This document shows, one piece after another, positions 35,245-43,885 of a DNA stretch of 64,000 nucleotides. This DNA is from an uncultured Bacteroides sp. (GTDB taxonomy: Bacteria; Bacteroidota; Bacteroidia; Bacteroidales; Bacteroidaceae). The DNA lies in the NCBI GenBank assembly GCA_944322345.1, contig CALUOO010000008.1, positions 89,020 to 153,019 on the forward strand. The letters run 5' to 3'. Both the position numbers and the translations under genes were made by a program. The stretch's first letter is position 1. Every line of letters begins with the position of its first letter. A model generated the notes under the pieces. It ran no database searches. It saw nothing but the letters and a program-made list of their open reading frames with translations, and was not told the DNA's origin.

Positions 35245-37107
35245 ATGACTCCTTATCTACAAGTAGACAACCTTACCAAATCCTTCGGTAATTTGGTACT
35301 TTTCGAAAATATATCTTTCGGTGTTGCCGAGGGACAACGCATCGGGCTTATTGCCAAAAACGGAAGTGGGAAATCAACACTTCTGAATATTCTGGCAGGA
35401 AGAGAGGGATACGATGGTGGCAGCATTGTCTATCGGCGCGATCTTCGCGTAGGCTACCTTGAACAAGATCCGCGTTACCCGTCGGGACTGACCGTACTCG
35501 AAGCTTGTTTTCACCATGGCAACAACACTGTAGAACTGATTAAGGAGTATGAACGCTGTATGGCTACCGACGGAAATCCCGGTCTGGACGATCTGCTGGC
35601 ACGCATGGAACATGAAAAAGCATGGGAATATGAGCAGAAAGTAAAGCAGATTCTTTCGCAACTGAAGATTTTCAATTTCAATCAGCCTGTAGACCAGCTT
35701 TCAGGAGGACAACTGAAACGGGTGGCGCTTGCCAATGCCCTTATTACCGAACCAGAACTGCTGATTCTGGACGAGCCCACCAACCACCTCGACCTCGATA
35801 TGACCGAATGGCTCGAAGATTATCTCAGCCGGACAAAACTCAGCCTGCTGATGGTGACACACGATCGCTATTTTCTCGATCGCGTCTGCTCCGAGATAAT
35901 CGAAATAGACAACCGGCAACTGTATCAGTATAAAGGAAACTACAGCTATTATCTGGAGAAACGTCAGGAACGCATTGATGCCAAGAATGCTGAAATAGAA
36001 CGTGCCAACAATCTCTATCGCACAGAACTCGACTGGATGCGACGAATGCCGCAAGCTCGTGGACATAAAGCGCGCTATCGCGAAGAAGCGTTCTACGAGC
36101 TCGAAAAAGTGGCAAAGCAACGCATGCGCAACGATAATGTGAAACTCGAAGTAAAGGCCTCCTACATCGGTAGCAAGATATTCGAGGCCGACCATCTTTG
36201 CAAGCGTTTTGGCGACCTGAAGATTTTGGATGATTTCTCTTACATCTTTGCCCGTTATGAAAAGATGGGGATTGTAGGAAATAACGGAACCGGAAAGTCT
36301 ACCTTCATCAAAATACTGATGGGAGAGGAGAAACCCGACAGCGGTACATTGGATATCGGCGAAACGGTTCGCTTTGGTTACTATTCGCAAGAAGGACTTC
36401 AGTTTGACGACCAGATGAAAGTAATTGATGTTGTACAACAGATAGCTGAAGTCATCGAATTTGCCGACGGTCGAAGACTGACCGCATCGCAATTTCTGCA
36501 GCATTTTCTGTTTACCCCCGAAACGCAGCACAGCTATGTTTATAAACTAAGTGGGGGAGAACGTCGCCGGCTCTACTTGTGTACGGTACTGATGCGCAAT
36601 CCTAATTTCCTCGTGCTCGACGAACCTACCAACGACCTCGATATCATTACGCTGAACGTCCTCGAAGAGTATCTCCGCAACTTCAAAGGCTGTGTTATCG
36701 TCGTATCACACGACCGTTACTTTATGGACAAAGTAGTCGATCATCTGCTGGTATTCAACGGGCAAGGTGATATCCGTGATTTCCCCGGCAACTATAGCGA
36801 CTATCGTGACTGGAAAGAAGCTCGAGCAAAAAAAGAACGTGAAGCAGCAAAACCGCAGGAGGAAAAGACAGCCCGTGTACGGCTGAACGAAAAACGCAAG
36901 ATGAGCTTCAAGGAGCGTCGTGAGTTTGAGCAGCTGGAGCAGGAAATAGCCGAATTGGAAAAGGAAAAGTCGCAGATAGAGGAGGGGCTTTGTAGTGGTA
37001 CATTGTCTGTGGAAGAACTGACCGAAAAGTCTAAACGATTGCCTATCTTAAACGACTTGATAGACGAGAAAACCATGCGGTGGCTGGAACTGAGCGAAAT
37101 GGCTTGA
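35245..37107 (+). CDS. ABC-F family ATPase (Uup-like)
   Basis: 620 residues, two ABC domains in one chain and no membrane segments. Walker A: LIAKNGSGKSTLLNIL and GIVGNNGTGKSTFIKI; signatures QLSGGQLKRVALANAL and KLSGGERRRLYLC; Walker B ILDEPTNHLD and VLDEPTNDLD. The inter-domain linker contains MRRMPQARGHKARYR. The C-terminal ~80 residues are a charged coiled coil (EFEQLEQEIAELEKEKSQIE) as in Uup. These proteins act on ribosomes or DNA, not transport. Confidence 0.93.
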   Translation: MTPYLQVDNLTKSFGNLVLFENISFGVAEGQRIGLIAKNGSGKSTLLNILAGREGYDGGSIVYRRDLRVGYLEQDPRYPSGLTVLEACFHHGNNTVELIKEYERCMATDGNPGLDDLLARMEHEKAWEYEQKVKQILSQLKIFNFNQPVDQLSGGQLKRVALANALITEPELLILDEPTNHLDLDMTEWLEDYLSRTKLSLLMVTHDRYFLDRVCSEIIEIDNRQLYQYKGNYSYYLEKRQERIDAKNAEIERANNLYRTELDWMRRMPQARGHKARYREEAFYELEKVAKQRMRNDNVKLEVKASYIGSKIFEADHLCKRFGDLKILDDFSYIFARYEKMGIVGNNGTGKSTFIKILMGEEKPDSGTLDIGETVRFGYYSQEGLQFDDQMKVIDVVQQIAEVIEFADGRRLTASQFLQHFLFTPETQHSYVYKLSGGERRRLYLCTVLMRNPNFLVLDEPTNDLDIITLNVLEEYLRNFKGCVIVVSHDRYFMDKVVDHLLVFNGQGDIRDFPGNYSDYRDWKEARAKKEREAAKPQEEKTARVRLNEKRKMSFKERREFEQLEQEIAELEKEKSQIEEGLCSGTLSVEELTEKSKRLPILNDLIDEKTMRWLELSEMA

Positions 37108-37231
37108 CTGTAGCTTGTAAGCTTATGAGTTTCTATGTTTCTAAGTAGAAGCAGAACGGTAACTTATAAGCCAACAACCTGTGAATTCAACGACTCATTA
37201 ACCTATAGGTTTACAAATAGACCAGACAAAC

Positions 37232-38059
37232 ATGACCAATTATCATAGCCATAGTCTTTATTGTGACGGACGTGCCAATATGGAAGATTTTGTCCGTTTT
37301 GCCATTAGCAAGGGATTTTCTTCTTATGGATTTTCTTCGCATGCGCCATTGCCATTTCCTACAGCATGGACAATGGAGTGGGACAGAATGAACGATTATC
37401 TGTCCGAGTTTGCCCGTCTTAAGAAGAAATATGCCGGACAGATAGAACTTGCCATTGGACTGGAAATAGATTTCTTGAATGAGAACAGTTGTCCTGCCTC
37501 TCCTTGCTTTCAGCAGCTGCCTTTAGACTATCGGATTGGCTCCGTACATATGCTCTATGCACCAAATGGAGAAATTGTAGATATTGATACCTCAGCAGAC
37601 ACCTATCGTCGGTTGATAGACACTCACTTTGAAGGAGACATTGAATATGTAGTGCGGTTGTATTATCAGCAATTACGGCACATGGTCGAAACTGGAGGTT
37701 TTGATATTATAGGTCATGCCGACAAGATGCACTATAATGCATCTTGTTACCGTCCGAGCCTTTTGAACGAATCGTGGTATGATACAATGGTACATGAATA
37801 TTTTGAAGAAATAGTCCGCCGTGGTTACATAATCGAAATCAACACTAAATCTTTTTGTGACCTGGGAGTATTTTATCCAAACAAACGTTATTTCCCTTTC
37901 TTGAAAGATTTGAATGCAAAAGTGCAGATAAATAGTGATGCTCATTATCCGGAACGCATTAGTTACGGTTACTCTGAAGCACAATTCGCATTGAGGCATG
38001 CAGGTTTCAATTCAGTAATCGCTTGGATTGATGGAAGGTGGAAAGAGATGCCACTGTAA
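37232..38059 (+). CDS. PHP-family histidinol-phosphatase (HisK/HisJ-like)
   Basis: 275 residues. PHP metal motifs: NYHSHSLYCDG, GFSSHAPLP, GLEIDFLNEN, GSVHML, GHADKMHY and NSDAHYPERI. This order matches the PHP-type histidinol phosphatase subfamily, the last-but-one histidine step, though generic phosphoesterase activity cannot be excluded because no other his genes are near. A perfect palindrome AACCTATAGGTT lies 20 bp upstream. Confidence 0.82.
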   Translation: MTNYHSHSLYCDGRANMEDFVRFAISKGFSSYGFSSHAPLPFPTAWTMEWDRMNDYLSEFARLKKKYAGQIELAIGLEIDFLNENSCPASPCFQQLPLDYRIGSVHMLYAPNGEIVDIDTSADTYRRLIDTHFEGDIEYVVRLYYQQLRHMVETGGFDIIGHADKMHYNASCYRPSLLNESWYDTMVHEYFEEIVRRGYIIEINTKSFCDLGVFYPNKRYFPFLKDLNAKVQINSDAHYPERISYGYSEAQFALRHAGFNSVIAWIDGRWKEMPL

Positions 38060-38141
38060 TAACATTTTTCTATTTTCTTTGTTGTTTTATTTTCTTTCGT
38101 TGTTTAAACCATAACATTCATTATAATTTAATTGAAGAACA

Positions 38142-39059
38142 ATGAAAGAAAAAAGAAATGGTAAATGCCAGCTCCACTACAATCTGCGTGAAGAACTGAC
38201 CAATCTTGTGCAAACTTGCATGGATGAATATCCAAGGAAACGAAGTACAGCGGTCAACTATCGCTCAACACTAACTAGTTTTTGTCATTTTCTCGATCAG
38301 AATGATGAACCATGTCAGTTGAGCCGCCGATTGATTGTAAGATATGAATATTGGTTACGTTCCCGCGGACTATTGCGTAACAGTACCTCCTTTTATATGC
38401 GTAATTTACGCTCTATGTGCCATATGTTGAAGGAAAAGGGGATACAATGCGATATAGGCATTTTTTCTGATGTATATACCGGTGTTGATAAGACTCGCAA
38501 ACGAGCTATGGCAGAACAAACCATCCGAATAATAAAATCGGCAGATCTCTCTTCCGAACCAACTTTGGCCTACTGGCGCGATCTTTTCCTGTTTAGTTTC
38601 TATTGTCGCGGAATGTCATTTGTTGATGTGGCTTATTTACGCGAGAACAATGTACGGAACGGATATATTCGTTATCAGCGTCGCAAAACAGGACAAATTA
38701 TCGAGATACGTATAGAACAGTGTATGCAGGAAATTATCTCACGCTATCCGGGAAAACAAGGATATATTTTCCCAATAATAACATCCGTTAACCTAGATCG
38801 CGCATATTACCAATATCGTTCGGGTATTTGTACATTCAATAAGATGTTGAAAATATTGGCTGACCGTCTGGGCATTCCACCTTTTTCTTCTTATATGAGC
38901 AGGCATACATGGGCTACTATTGCACGCGACAAACAAATACCTATATCTATTATTAGTGAAAGTATGGGGCATTCTTCCGAAAAGGTCACTCAGATTTATC
39001 TTGCTTCCTTTAATCAGCAAACCCTTGATGACGCAAATAAATTTGTAATTGATATCTAA
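38142..39059 (+). CDS. Tyrosine recombinase (phase-variation invertase candidate)
   Basis: 305 residues. N-terminal SAM-like core-binding domain (NYRSTLTSFCHFL, VRYEYWLRSRGLLRNST) and C-terminal catalytic domain with Arg in FYCRGMSFVDVAYL, Lys in RRKTGQ, box II SYMSRHTWATIA (first His replaced by Tyr), His in SMGHSS and the nucleophile Tyr in QIYLASF. It resembles the Bacteroides invertases that flip promoters next to their own gene. The target is probably the inverted-repeat segment starting 6 bp downstream. No mobile-element genes accompany it. Confidence 0.88.
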   Translation: MKEKRNGKCQLHYNLREELTNLVQTCMDEYPRKRSTAVNYRSTLTSFCHFLDQNDEPCQLSRRLIVRYEYWLRSRGLLRNSTSFYMRNLRSMCHMLKEKGIQCDIGIFSDVYTGVDKTRKRAMAEQTIRIIKSADLSSEPTLAYWRDLFLFSFYCRGMSFVDVAYLRENNVRNGYIRYQRRKTGQIIEIRIEQCMQEIISRYPGKQGYIFPIITSVNLDRAYYQYRSGICTFNKMLKILADRLGIPPFSSYMSRHTWATIARDKQIPISIISESMGHSSEKVTQIYLASFNQQTLDDANKFVIDI

Positions 39060-39064
39060 GGTAG

Positions 39065-39299
39065 TCTATCTCTATCAAAGAGATGCTGCAAAAGTCTGTA
39101 TATTTTTTTATAAAAACAAATATTCTTCTATAAAATTCTATCAAAGGGATAAAATTCTTTTTTATCGGATACTCTTTAACAGATACTTTTTAGTAGCAAG
39201 AATAAGCTTTGTTACCCCTTTCTCTTGTAACTTGTCACATTAAAAAAAATTATAGAAGTATCTAGAAAGAAGAAAATTTATCTCTTTGATAGAAATAGA
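39065..39299. other. Invertible promoter segment flanked by 20-bp inverted repeats
   Basis: Left arm TCTATCTCTATCAAAGAGAT at 39065-39084; right arm at 39280-39299 is its inverse with one mismatch (19/20). The arms enclose about 195 bp of very AT-rich DNA. A third, partial site TTCTATCAAAGGGAT lies at 39137-39151. The segment lies between a tyrosine recombinase and the fimbrial operon, the standard layout for promoter inversion in Bacteroides. In the present orientation the best internal promoter faces the recombinase, so the operon looks OFF. No gene lies in 39060-39338. Confidence 0.8.
39089..39120 (-). promoter_or_regulatory. Promoter inside the invertible segment, pointing away from the fimbrial operon
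   Basis: Minus strand TTTG (39120-39117), exactly 20 bp spacer, then GACTTTTG (39096-39089), one mismatch to TAnnTTTG. After inversion this would lie near the right arm and read towards the gene at 39339. Confidence 0.6.
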
Positions 39300-39338
39300 T
39301 AACTAATAAATAACAATTAAATAGGGAAAGGGGGAAAA

Positions 39339-40511
39339 ATGAAAAGGATAGCGTATCTCCTGTTGTGTTTAAGTCTTTTCTCCTTGTCTGCTAAGGCAAA
39401 GAATCATTCCAATCCGGTGACACCGGGTGACTCTGTAATTGGTGCAGCCATTTCTGATGAGATGAAACAGATGAAAGATTCTGTGATCTTGTTCCGCTTT
39501 GTCCCGGGCAAGATGATTTTCTATTCTCCGTACAAAAACAATGATGTAGCTATCGAGCAGGCAAGTGCATTGATCGATCGTCATCGTAACGAAATTTTAG
39601 AGGGAAAGGCGTATGTCGTAGTAAAAGGATTCTGCGGATCTTATGCTACTACTCAGCAGAATCTGCAAGCTGCAAAAACCCGTAGTAACCATGTAAAATC
39701 TTATTTTATACTCCACAATGGAATGAAAGAAGATTATTATCGTACCCGCAACTATACTCATTCTTATAAAGGAATCAATGATGTAGTGGCATTGATGGGA
39801 ATAGAATATGCACCCGACTATCAGCCTGAGCCACCTGTAGTACAACCTCAGCCGGAACCAAAACCGGAACCTCAGCCAGAACCTGAACCTGAGCCAAAGC
39901 CGGAGCCTGTCCCGGAACCGGAACCTCAGCCTGTAGTAACACCGGTAGAACCTCAACCGGAAGTTACGCCAATCACCCGCGAATATGTTTTCACCCCATG
40001 GTCAATCAGTACCAATCTGCTCTACGATGCTGTGCTGATGCCTTCGCTCGAAGTGGAGTATCGCTTCAACGAACAATGGTCGGCAGCCATCGAGGGTAAC
40101 ATGGCATGGTGGCACAACGAAGGTGACCATAAATATTATCAGCTTGCTACAATCATTCCCGAACTCCGCTATTGGTTCAAGCCTCAGGGCGACCGTCGCG
40201 GACATTATGTAGGGCTCTTCGGCGGCGGCGGATGGTACGACCTTGAAAACGGCGGACGTGGTTATAAAGGTGAAGGCGGTATGGTGGGTCTTAGCTATGG
40301 ATACCGTTTCCCTGTAGGACGTTACTTCGCATTCGAAGCAGGTGTTGGCGTAGGATTTATGACCACCGAATATGAAGAATATCTGCCTATCGACGGACAT
40401 TATGTTTATCAACAGACCAGCCGTACAAACTATTTCGGTCCTCTTAAGCTGAAGTTCTCATGGGTATGGCGTATTGGACAATGGATGGAGAAAGGAGGAA
40501 ACAAGAAATGA
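39339..40511 (+). CDS. DUF3575-like outer-membrane protein with OmpA-like part and Pro/Glu linker, fimbrial operon
   Basis: 390 residues with signal peptide (RIAYLLLCLSLFSLSAKA). Residues ~45-160 resemble an OmpA-like fold (FRFVPGKMIFYSPYKNN, then VVKGFCGSYATTQQN, AKTRSNHVKSYFI). A Pro/Glu/Gln repeat linker (PEPKPEPQPEPEPEP, ~165-215) follows, then a beta-barrel-like DUF3575 region (WSISTNLLYDAVLMPSLEVEYRF shortened here; FPVGRYFAFEAGVGVGF). First gene of the fimbrial operon; by analogy with Mfa/Fim loci it probably anchors or assembles the fimbria at the outer membrane. It overlaps the next gene as ATGA. Confidence 0.75.
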   Translation: MKRIAYLLLCLSLFSLSAKAKNHSNPVTPGDSVIGAAISDEMKQMKDSVILFRFVPGKMIFYSPYKNNDVAIEQASALIDRHRNEILEGKAYVVVKGFCGSYATTQQNLQAAKTRSNHVKSYFILHNGMKEDYYRTRNYTHSYKGINDVVALMGIEYAPDYQPEPPVVQPQPEPKPEPQPEPEPEPKPEPVPEPEPQPVVTPVEPQPEVTPITREYVFTPWSISTNLLYDAVLMPSLEVEYRFNEQWSAAIEGNMAWWHNEGDHKYYQLATIIPELRYWFKPQGDRRGHYVGLFGGGGWYDLENGGRGYKGEGGMVGLSYGYRFPVGRYFAFEAGVGVGFMTTEYEEYLPIDGHYVYQQTSRTNYFGPLKLKFSWVWRIGQWMEKGGNKK

Positions 40512-41545
40512 ATGCAGAATTAAGAATAAAGAACATACTCCTATTTGCAGCCGGAGTGATAGCGATGGGAACAACCACCTCTTGCCGTAAAGACCTCTGC
40601 TACAACCACGACGAGCACGCATTGACGGTGAAAACCAATGTAAAACCCTCTTGGGAGCTGGAATGGGAACGCCCTTATGACATAAACTGGCAGGAAGAAT
40701 GGGACGATACGCATTGGGGACGTACCTATGACGCATTGCGCCCACAGCCGGCCAGCGGAATCTGTGTAATGGTCTATAAAGATAACGGAGGTATTGCCGA
40801 ACACCATCTTCCCGCCGAAGGAGGACGTGTACCGATGGACGACGGAACACACGATCTGCTTTTCTATAACGACGACACACAATATATCCTGATAGACAAC
40901 GCCACTATGGCAGCAACCGCTTCGGCAACGACACGGGGCGTATCACGCGGTGGATTCATGGAACTGCACGAGGGCGAACGTACTGTCAACCAACCGGATA
41001 TGCTTTTCGGACATTATGTCGAGGGCTACACTACCCAACGTACGTTGGAAAACGTAGACTTACCTGTAGAAATGCATCCGCTGGTATATAAATATCTGAT
41101 AAGGTATGAATTTGAAAGCGGACTTGAATATGTGGCATTGGCCCGTGGTGCCGTTGCCGGGATGGCAGAAAGTGTCTATCTGATGGACGGACACACAGGA
41201 GATGCTTCCGCCACGGTGATGTACGACTGTACGGTGACCGGTTTTGGTGCAGAAGCTGTCATACAATCCTTTGGAGTGCCCAACTATCCGGGTGACCATT
41301 ATACACGTGCCGACGGATCGCCTGCCACTTATGCAGTCAACCTCGAAGTTCGGCTGAAGAACGGCAAGATAGTGACATACGAGTTTGACATTACCGACCA
41401 GATGGAGAAACAGCCCCGTGGGGGAGTGATAGTCATCTCGGGCATCGTAGTCGACAAAGAAGACGGCGAAGAGGGAAGTTCCGGATTCGATCCCAGCATC
41501 GACGGATGGGGAGAATATCAGGACATTCCCGTACCTATCAGCTGA
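40508..41545 (+). CDS. DUF5119-like fimbrial lipoprotein (anchor type)
   Basis: 345 residues from ATG 40508, overlapping the previous stop by 4 bp; the ORF is open 16 codons further up but without signal. Lipobox: GVIAMGTTTSC. CRKDLCYNHDEH right after the Cys and the C-terminal SIDGWGEYQDIPVPI fit DUF5119 / FimB-Mfa2-like proteins, which anchor the fimbria and regulate its length. Two beta-sandwich-type halves are expected. Second gene of the operon, before the pilin genes. Confidence 0.72.
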   Translation: MNAELRIKNILLFAAGVIAMGTTTSCRKDLCYNHDEHALTVKTNVKPSWELEWERPYDINWQEEWDDTHWGRTYDALRPQPASGICVMVYKDNGGIAEHHLPAEGGRVPMDDGTHDLLFYNDDTQYILIDNATMAATASATTRGVSRGGFMELHEGERTVNQPDMLFGHYVEGYTTQRTLENVDLPVEMHPLVYKYLIRYEFESGLEYVALARGAVAGMAESVYLMDGHTGDASATVMYDCTVTGFGAEAVIQSFGVPNYPGDHYTRADGSPATYAVNLEVRLKNGKIVTYEFDITDQMEKQPRGGVIVISGIVVDKEDGEEGSSGFDPSIDGWGEYQDIPVPIS

Positions 41546-41602
41546 CCTATAACGTGGGTAATATATAAATTATCAATCTATTAATTAATCAATTTATTTA
41601 TT

Positions 41603-42649
41603 ATGAAGAAAAGTTTATTTGCAATGGGTATGCTTGCAATGGCAGTTGCAAGCTGTACCAACGAAGAGGTGGTAGATATACCGTCTTCTAAGGGGATTAG
41701 CTTTAATAATCCGTATGTGGGAACTAGTGTGAGAGCAGCTACTGCTACAGAAACGACTGTAGAAAAACTAAAGGAAGCTGATGCAGGATTCTATGTGTAT
41801 GGCGGTTATCAAACTCTTACAGATGTATTCGAGAATACACATGTGACTTTCTCCGGAGGTACATGGGGATATGAACCTATGAGCTATTGGAAAGATGATG
41901 AAGTCTATAAGTTTGTTGCATATGCACCGGCTATGGGAGTCACTCCGACATTCTCATGGGGAACTTCTACAGATGCAAACGATGCGGTTCTGACATTTAC
42001 AAATGTGACTGTAGACGGAACTGCTGCCAACCAGAAAGATTTCGTGATTGGTAAAAGCGAAGTTAAGAAACCTACAGCTGAAAAACCTATCACTGATGGA
42101 GTTTCTATCCAAATGAAACATGCGCTTTCCATGATCAAAGTGACATTGACAAATGGCTTCCGTGATGGAGTGAAGTTAACTATATCCGAATTTGCAATTA
42201 ATGGCATCAAGACTACTGGTACATTTACTCAGAATGCTACAGTTGTGGATAAAGCCGGAGCATGGTCTTCTCTTGGAGCTGCAGAGGTTACAAGTACATT
42301 TACAGATAATGGATTTACGCTGTCAACTAACGGACAGACTTATGCCAATGAGTTCATCGTGATTCCTCAAGGAGTGGTAGCTGATGCTATTACAGTTACA
42401 TTCAAAGGTACTTTGGTTGACGAAAAGGATGCCCCTATTGCAGTTCCCGGTGGTGAAGGTGACAACAAGAACATGAAATCATTCACTATAAAGATTCCTA
42501 AACTTGATTCAGGTTGGGTAATCAATAGCCGCTACAACTATACAACTACCATCAATGGTAATACCTTCGGCATGAAAGAAATTACATTCGCCGACCCGAC
42601 CATCGATCCTTGGGGCGACTACTCAAACACTCCAGTTACTATTAAATAA
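41603..42649 (+). CDS. Fimbrillin family lipoprotein (probable major pilin)
   Basis: 348 residues. Lipobox FAMGMLAMAVASC, then TNEEVVDIPSSKGISFNNP. FimA/Mfa-like fold motifs: HALSMIKVTLTNGF, EFAINGIKTTGTF, EFIVIPQGV and the final strand DPTIDPWGDYSNTPVTIK, whose end resembles the donor/acceptor C-terminus of type V pilins. An Arg (VRAATATET, near 50) may be the gingipain-like maturation site. AT-richer than the other pilin genes downstream. A strong hairpin follows 40 bp after its stop, fitting a highly expressed major pilin. Role order inferred. Confidence 0.8.
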   Translation: MKKSLFAMGMLAMAVASCTNEEVVDIPSSKGISFNNPYVGTSVRAATATETTVEKLKEADAGFYVYGGYQTLTDVFENTHVTFSGGTWGYEPMSYWKDDEVYKFVAYAPAMGVTPTFSWGTSTDANDAVLTFTNVTVDGTAANQKDFVIGKSEVKKPTAEKPITDGVSIQMKHALSMIKVTLTNGFRDGVKLTISEFAINGIKTTGTFTQNATVVDKAGAWSSLGAAEVTSTFTDNGFTLSTNGQTYANEFIVIPQGVVADAITVTFKGTLVDEKDAPIAVPGGEGDNKNMKSFTIKIPKLDSGWVINSRYNYTTTINGNTFGMKEITFADPTIDPWGDYSNTPVTIK

Positions 42650-42688
42650 TCATACATTCCCCAAATAGATACATTCTATTTACTTTTA

Positions 42689-42721
42689 GCCCACAGGGGG
42701 TTGAATGTTCCCCCTATGGGC
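42689..42721 (+). other. Hairpin after the major pilin gene (no U-tract)
   Basis: GCCCACAGGGGG (42689-42700) pairs with CCCCCTATGGGC (42710-42721), 11 of 12 positions, 9-nt loop, followed by ACAAACGGGG rather than Ts. It could stabilise the upstream pilin mRNA or partly terminate, setting the ratio of pilin to downstream genes. Confidence 0.6.
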
Positions 42722-42801
42722 ACAAACGGGGCAGCGACAGCAACCTGCCCACCAACGAATAAACAGAATTTCAAACCCTTAAAGAAACAGGAGGAAACAC
42801 T

Positions 42802-43635
42802 ATGGCAAAGATAGACTTGACAATGGATTTGAACCTGAAGGCATATCCCAACGACCTGACACCTGATGTGGATTCGGACTACGTAGTGAAAGTGGACACT
42901 CAGACCACAGCCCTCAACATCGACGACCTTGCCGACATGGCTGCCGCACGGCTGGGGTGCGAGGAGACCACGGCACGTGGCGTGGCTCAGGTGCTGATGG
43001 AGGAGATGGCACGCGCCGTGGCAAGCGGATTCTGTGTATCGACGCCGTTGTTCTACGTGCAGCCGATGGCATCGGGCGTGGTGATGGAGGAGGAGCTCTC
43101 CAAGCCGGTCGACCGCGAACGGGTGAAAGTTTATGGCAGTTTCCGCCAAGGACCTCTGCTCGCCGACGCGATGGCAAAGGCACACCTCAAGCTCTTCCTG
43201 CAGCCGGCAAGCACCGGTCCATACATTGCCGGGATGGTGAGCGCCATGCAGCCTACGGCAGCACGGGCAGCCGCAGTCCCCATGCAGGCGGGCGAAATGG
43301 TGGTCATCACGGGCGACAAGCTCAAAATCATGGGCGACGACCCATCGGTAGGCATCACGCTGACTTCGGTCGGTGAGCCGTCGAAGTCGTACCTGATTCC
43401 TGCCGCCAAGATTTCTCCTAACACACCGAAGAAACTGCAGTTTGTCCTTCCTGCCGACATCACCGAGGGCGAATGGCTGGTGAAGGTGACTACGCAATAC
43501 TCTACCAACAAGTACCTGACGAAAGAACCCCGTTCGTTCGAGTTGTCCCATCCGGTTTATATCGGTGTTCCGCCCGAAACAGGTGGCGGAGACGGAGGGG
43601 ATGATACAGGCGAATCGCCTGATCCGATTGTATAG
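42802..43635 (+). CDS. HU-like N-domain plus DUF4469 Ig-like protein with ESPDPIV tail, inside fimbrial operon
   Basis: 277 residues, no signal peptide. Residues ~1-125 resemble the HU-like DNA-binding domain fused in Bacteroides (NIDDLADMAAARLGCEETTA, FYVQPMASGVV); ~165-255 resemble DUF4469, an Ig-like fold (GEMVVITGDKLKIMGDDPS, EGEWLVKVTTQYSTNKYL). A Gly/Asp linker leads to ESPDPIV. A cytosolic DNA-binding-type protein is unexpected between pilin genes. It begins 152 bp after the pilin, and a palindromic array follows 38 bp after its stop, so it may be an insertion into the operon or a local regulator. Confidence 0.72.
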   Translation: MAKIDLTMDLNLKAYPNDLTPDVDSDYVVKVDTQTTALNIDDLADMAAARLGCEETTARGVAQVLMEEMARAVASGFCVSTPLFYVQPMASGVVMEEELSKPVDRERVKVYGSFRQGPLLADAMAKAHLKLFLQPASTGPYIAGMVSAMQPTAARAAAVPMQAGEMVVITGDKLKIMGDDPSVGITLTSVGEPSKSYLIPAAKISPNTPKKLQFVLPADITEGEWLVKVTTQYSTNKYLTKEPRSFELSHPVYIGVPPETGGGDGGDDTGESPDPIV

Positions 43636-43673
43636 CGTCCCGTCTCTCCTTTGGGCAGGAGAAGCGAGCTGCA

Positions 43674-43785
43674 TTTCGGTGACACCGAACCGCCCGTTAC
43701 CCCTATCGAGGGAACGCCCGTTTCGACGGTCGGGGAATAGCCGTTACCCATAGTGGGGTAACGACCGTTTCGATGGCATCGAAAT
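43674..43785. repeat. 23-24 bp palindromic array (5 units, alternating type)
   Basis: Units at 43674, 43697, 43721, 43744 and 43768 each hold an inverted repeat spaced by CGnCCG-like sequence. Arms alternate: TTTCGGTG/CACCGAA, TTACCCCT/GAGGGAA, TTTCGAC/GGGGAA, TTACCC/GGGGTAA, TTTCGATG/CATCGAA. The period is conserved while the arm sequence changes with compensating bases, which suggests structure or protein binding is selected. Lies between gene 42802 and the pilin gene at 43886. Confidence 0.75.
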
Positions 43786-43885
43786 AAAAATAATAACAAT
43801 ACCTGCTACGGGGACAAGAGACCTGTCAGCCTCTGTGGAACTCTGTGCCCCCTCTGTGGTGAAACTTACAATAAAATTGAGATAT

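Noticed and set aside
38142-39059. Recombinase as integrase of a mobile element or prophage
   Set aside because: No phage, conjugation or attachment-site duplication is visible; inverted repeats right next to it favour a local invertase.
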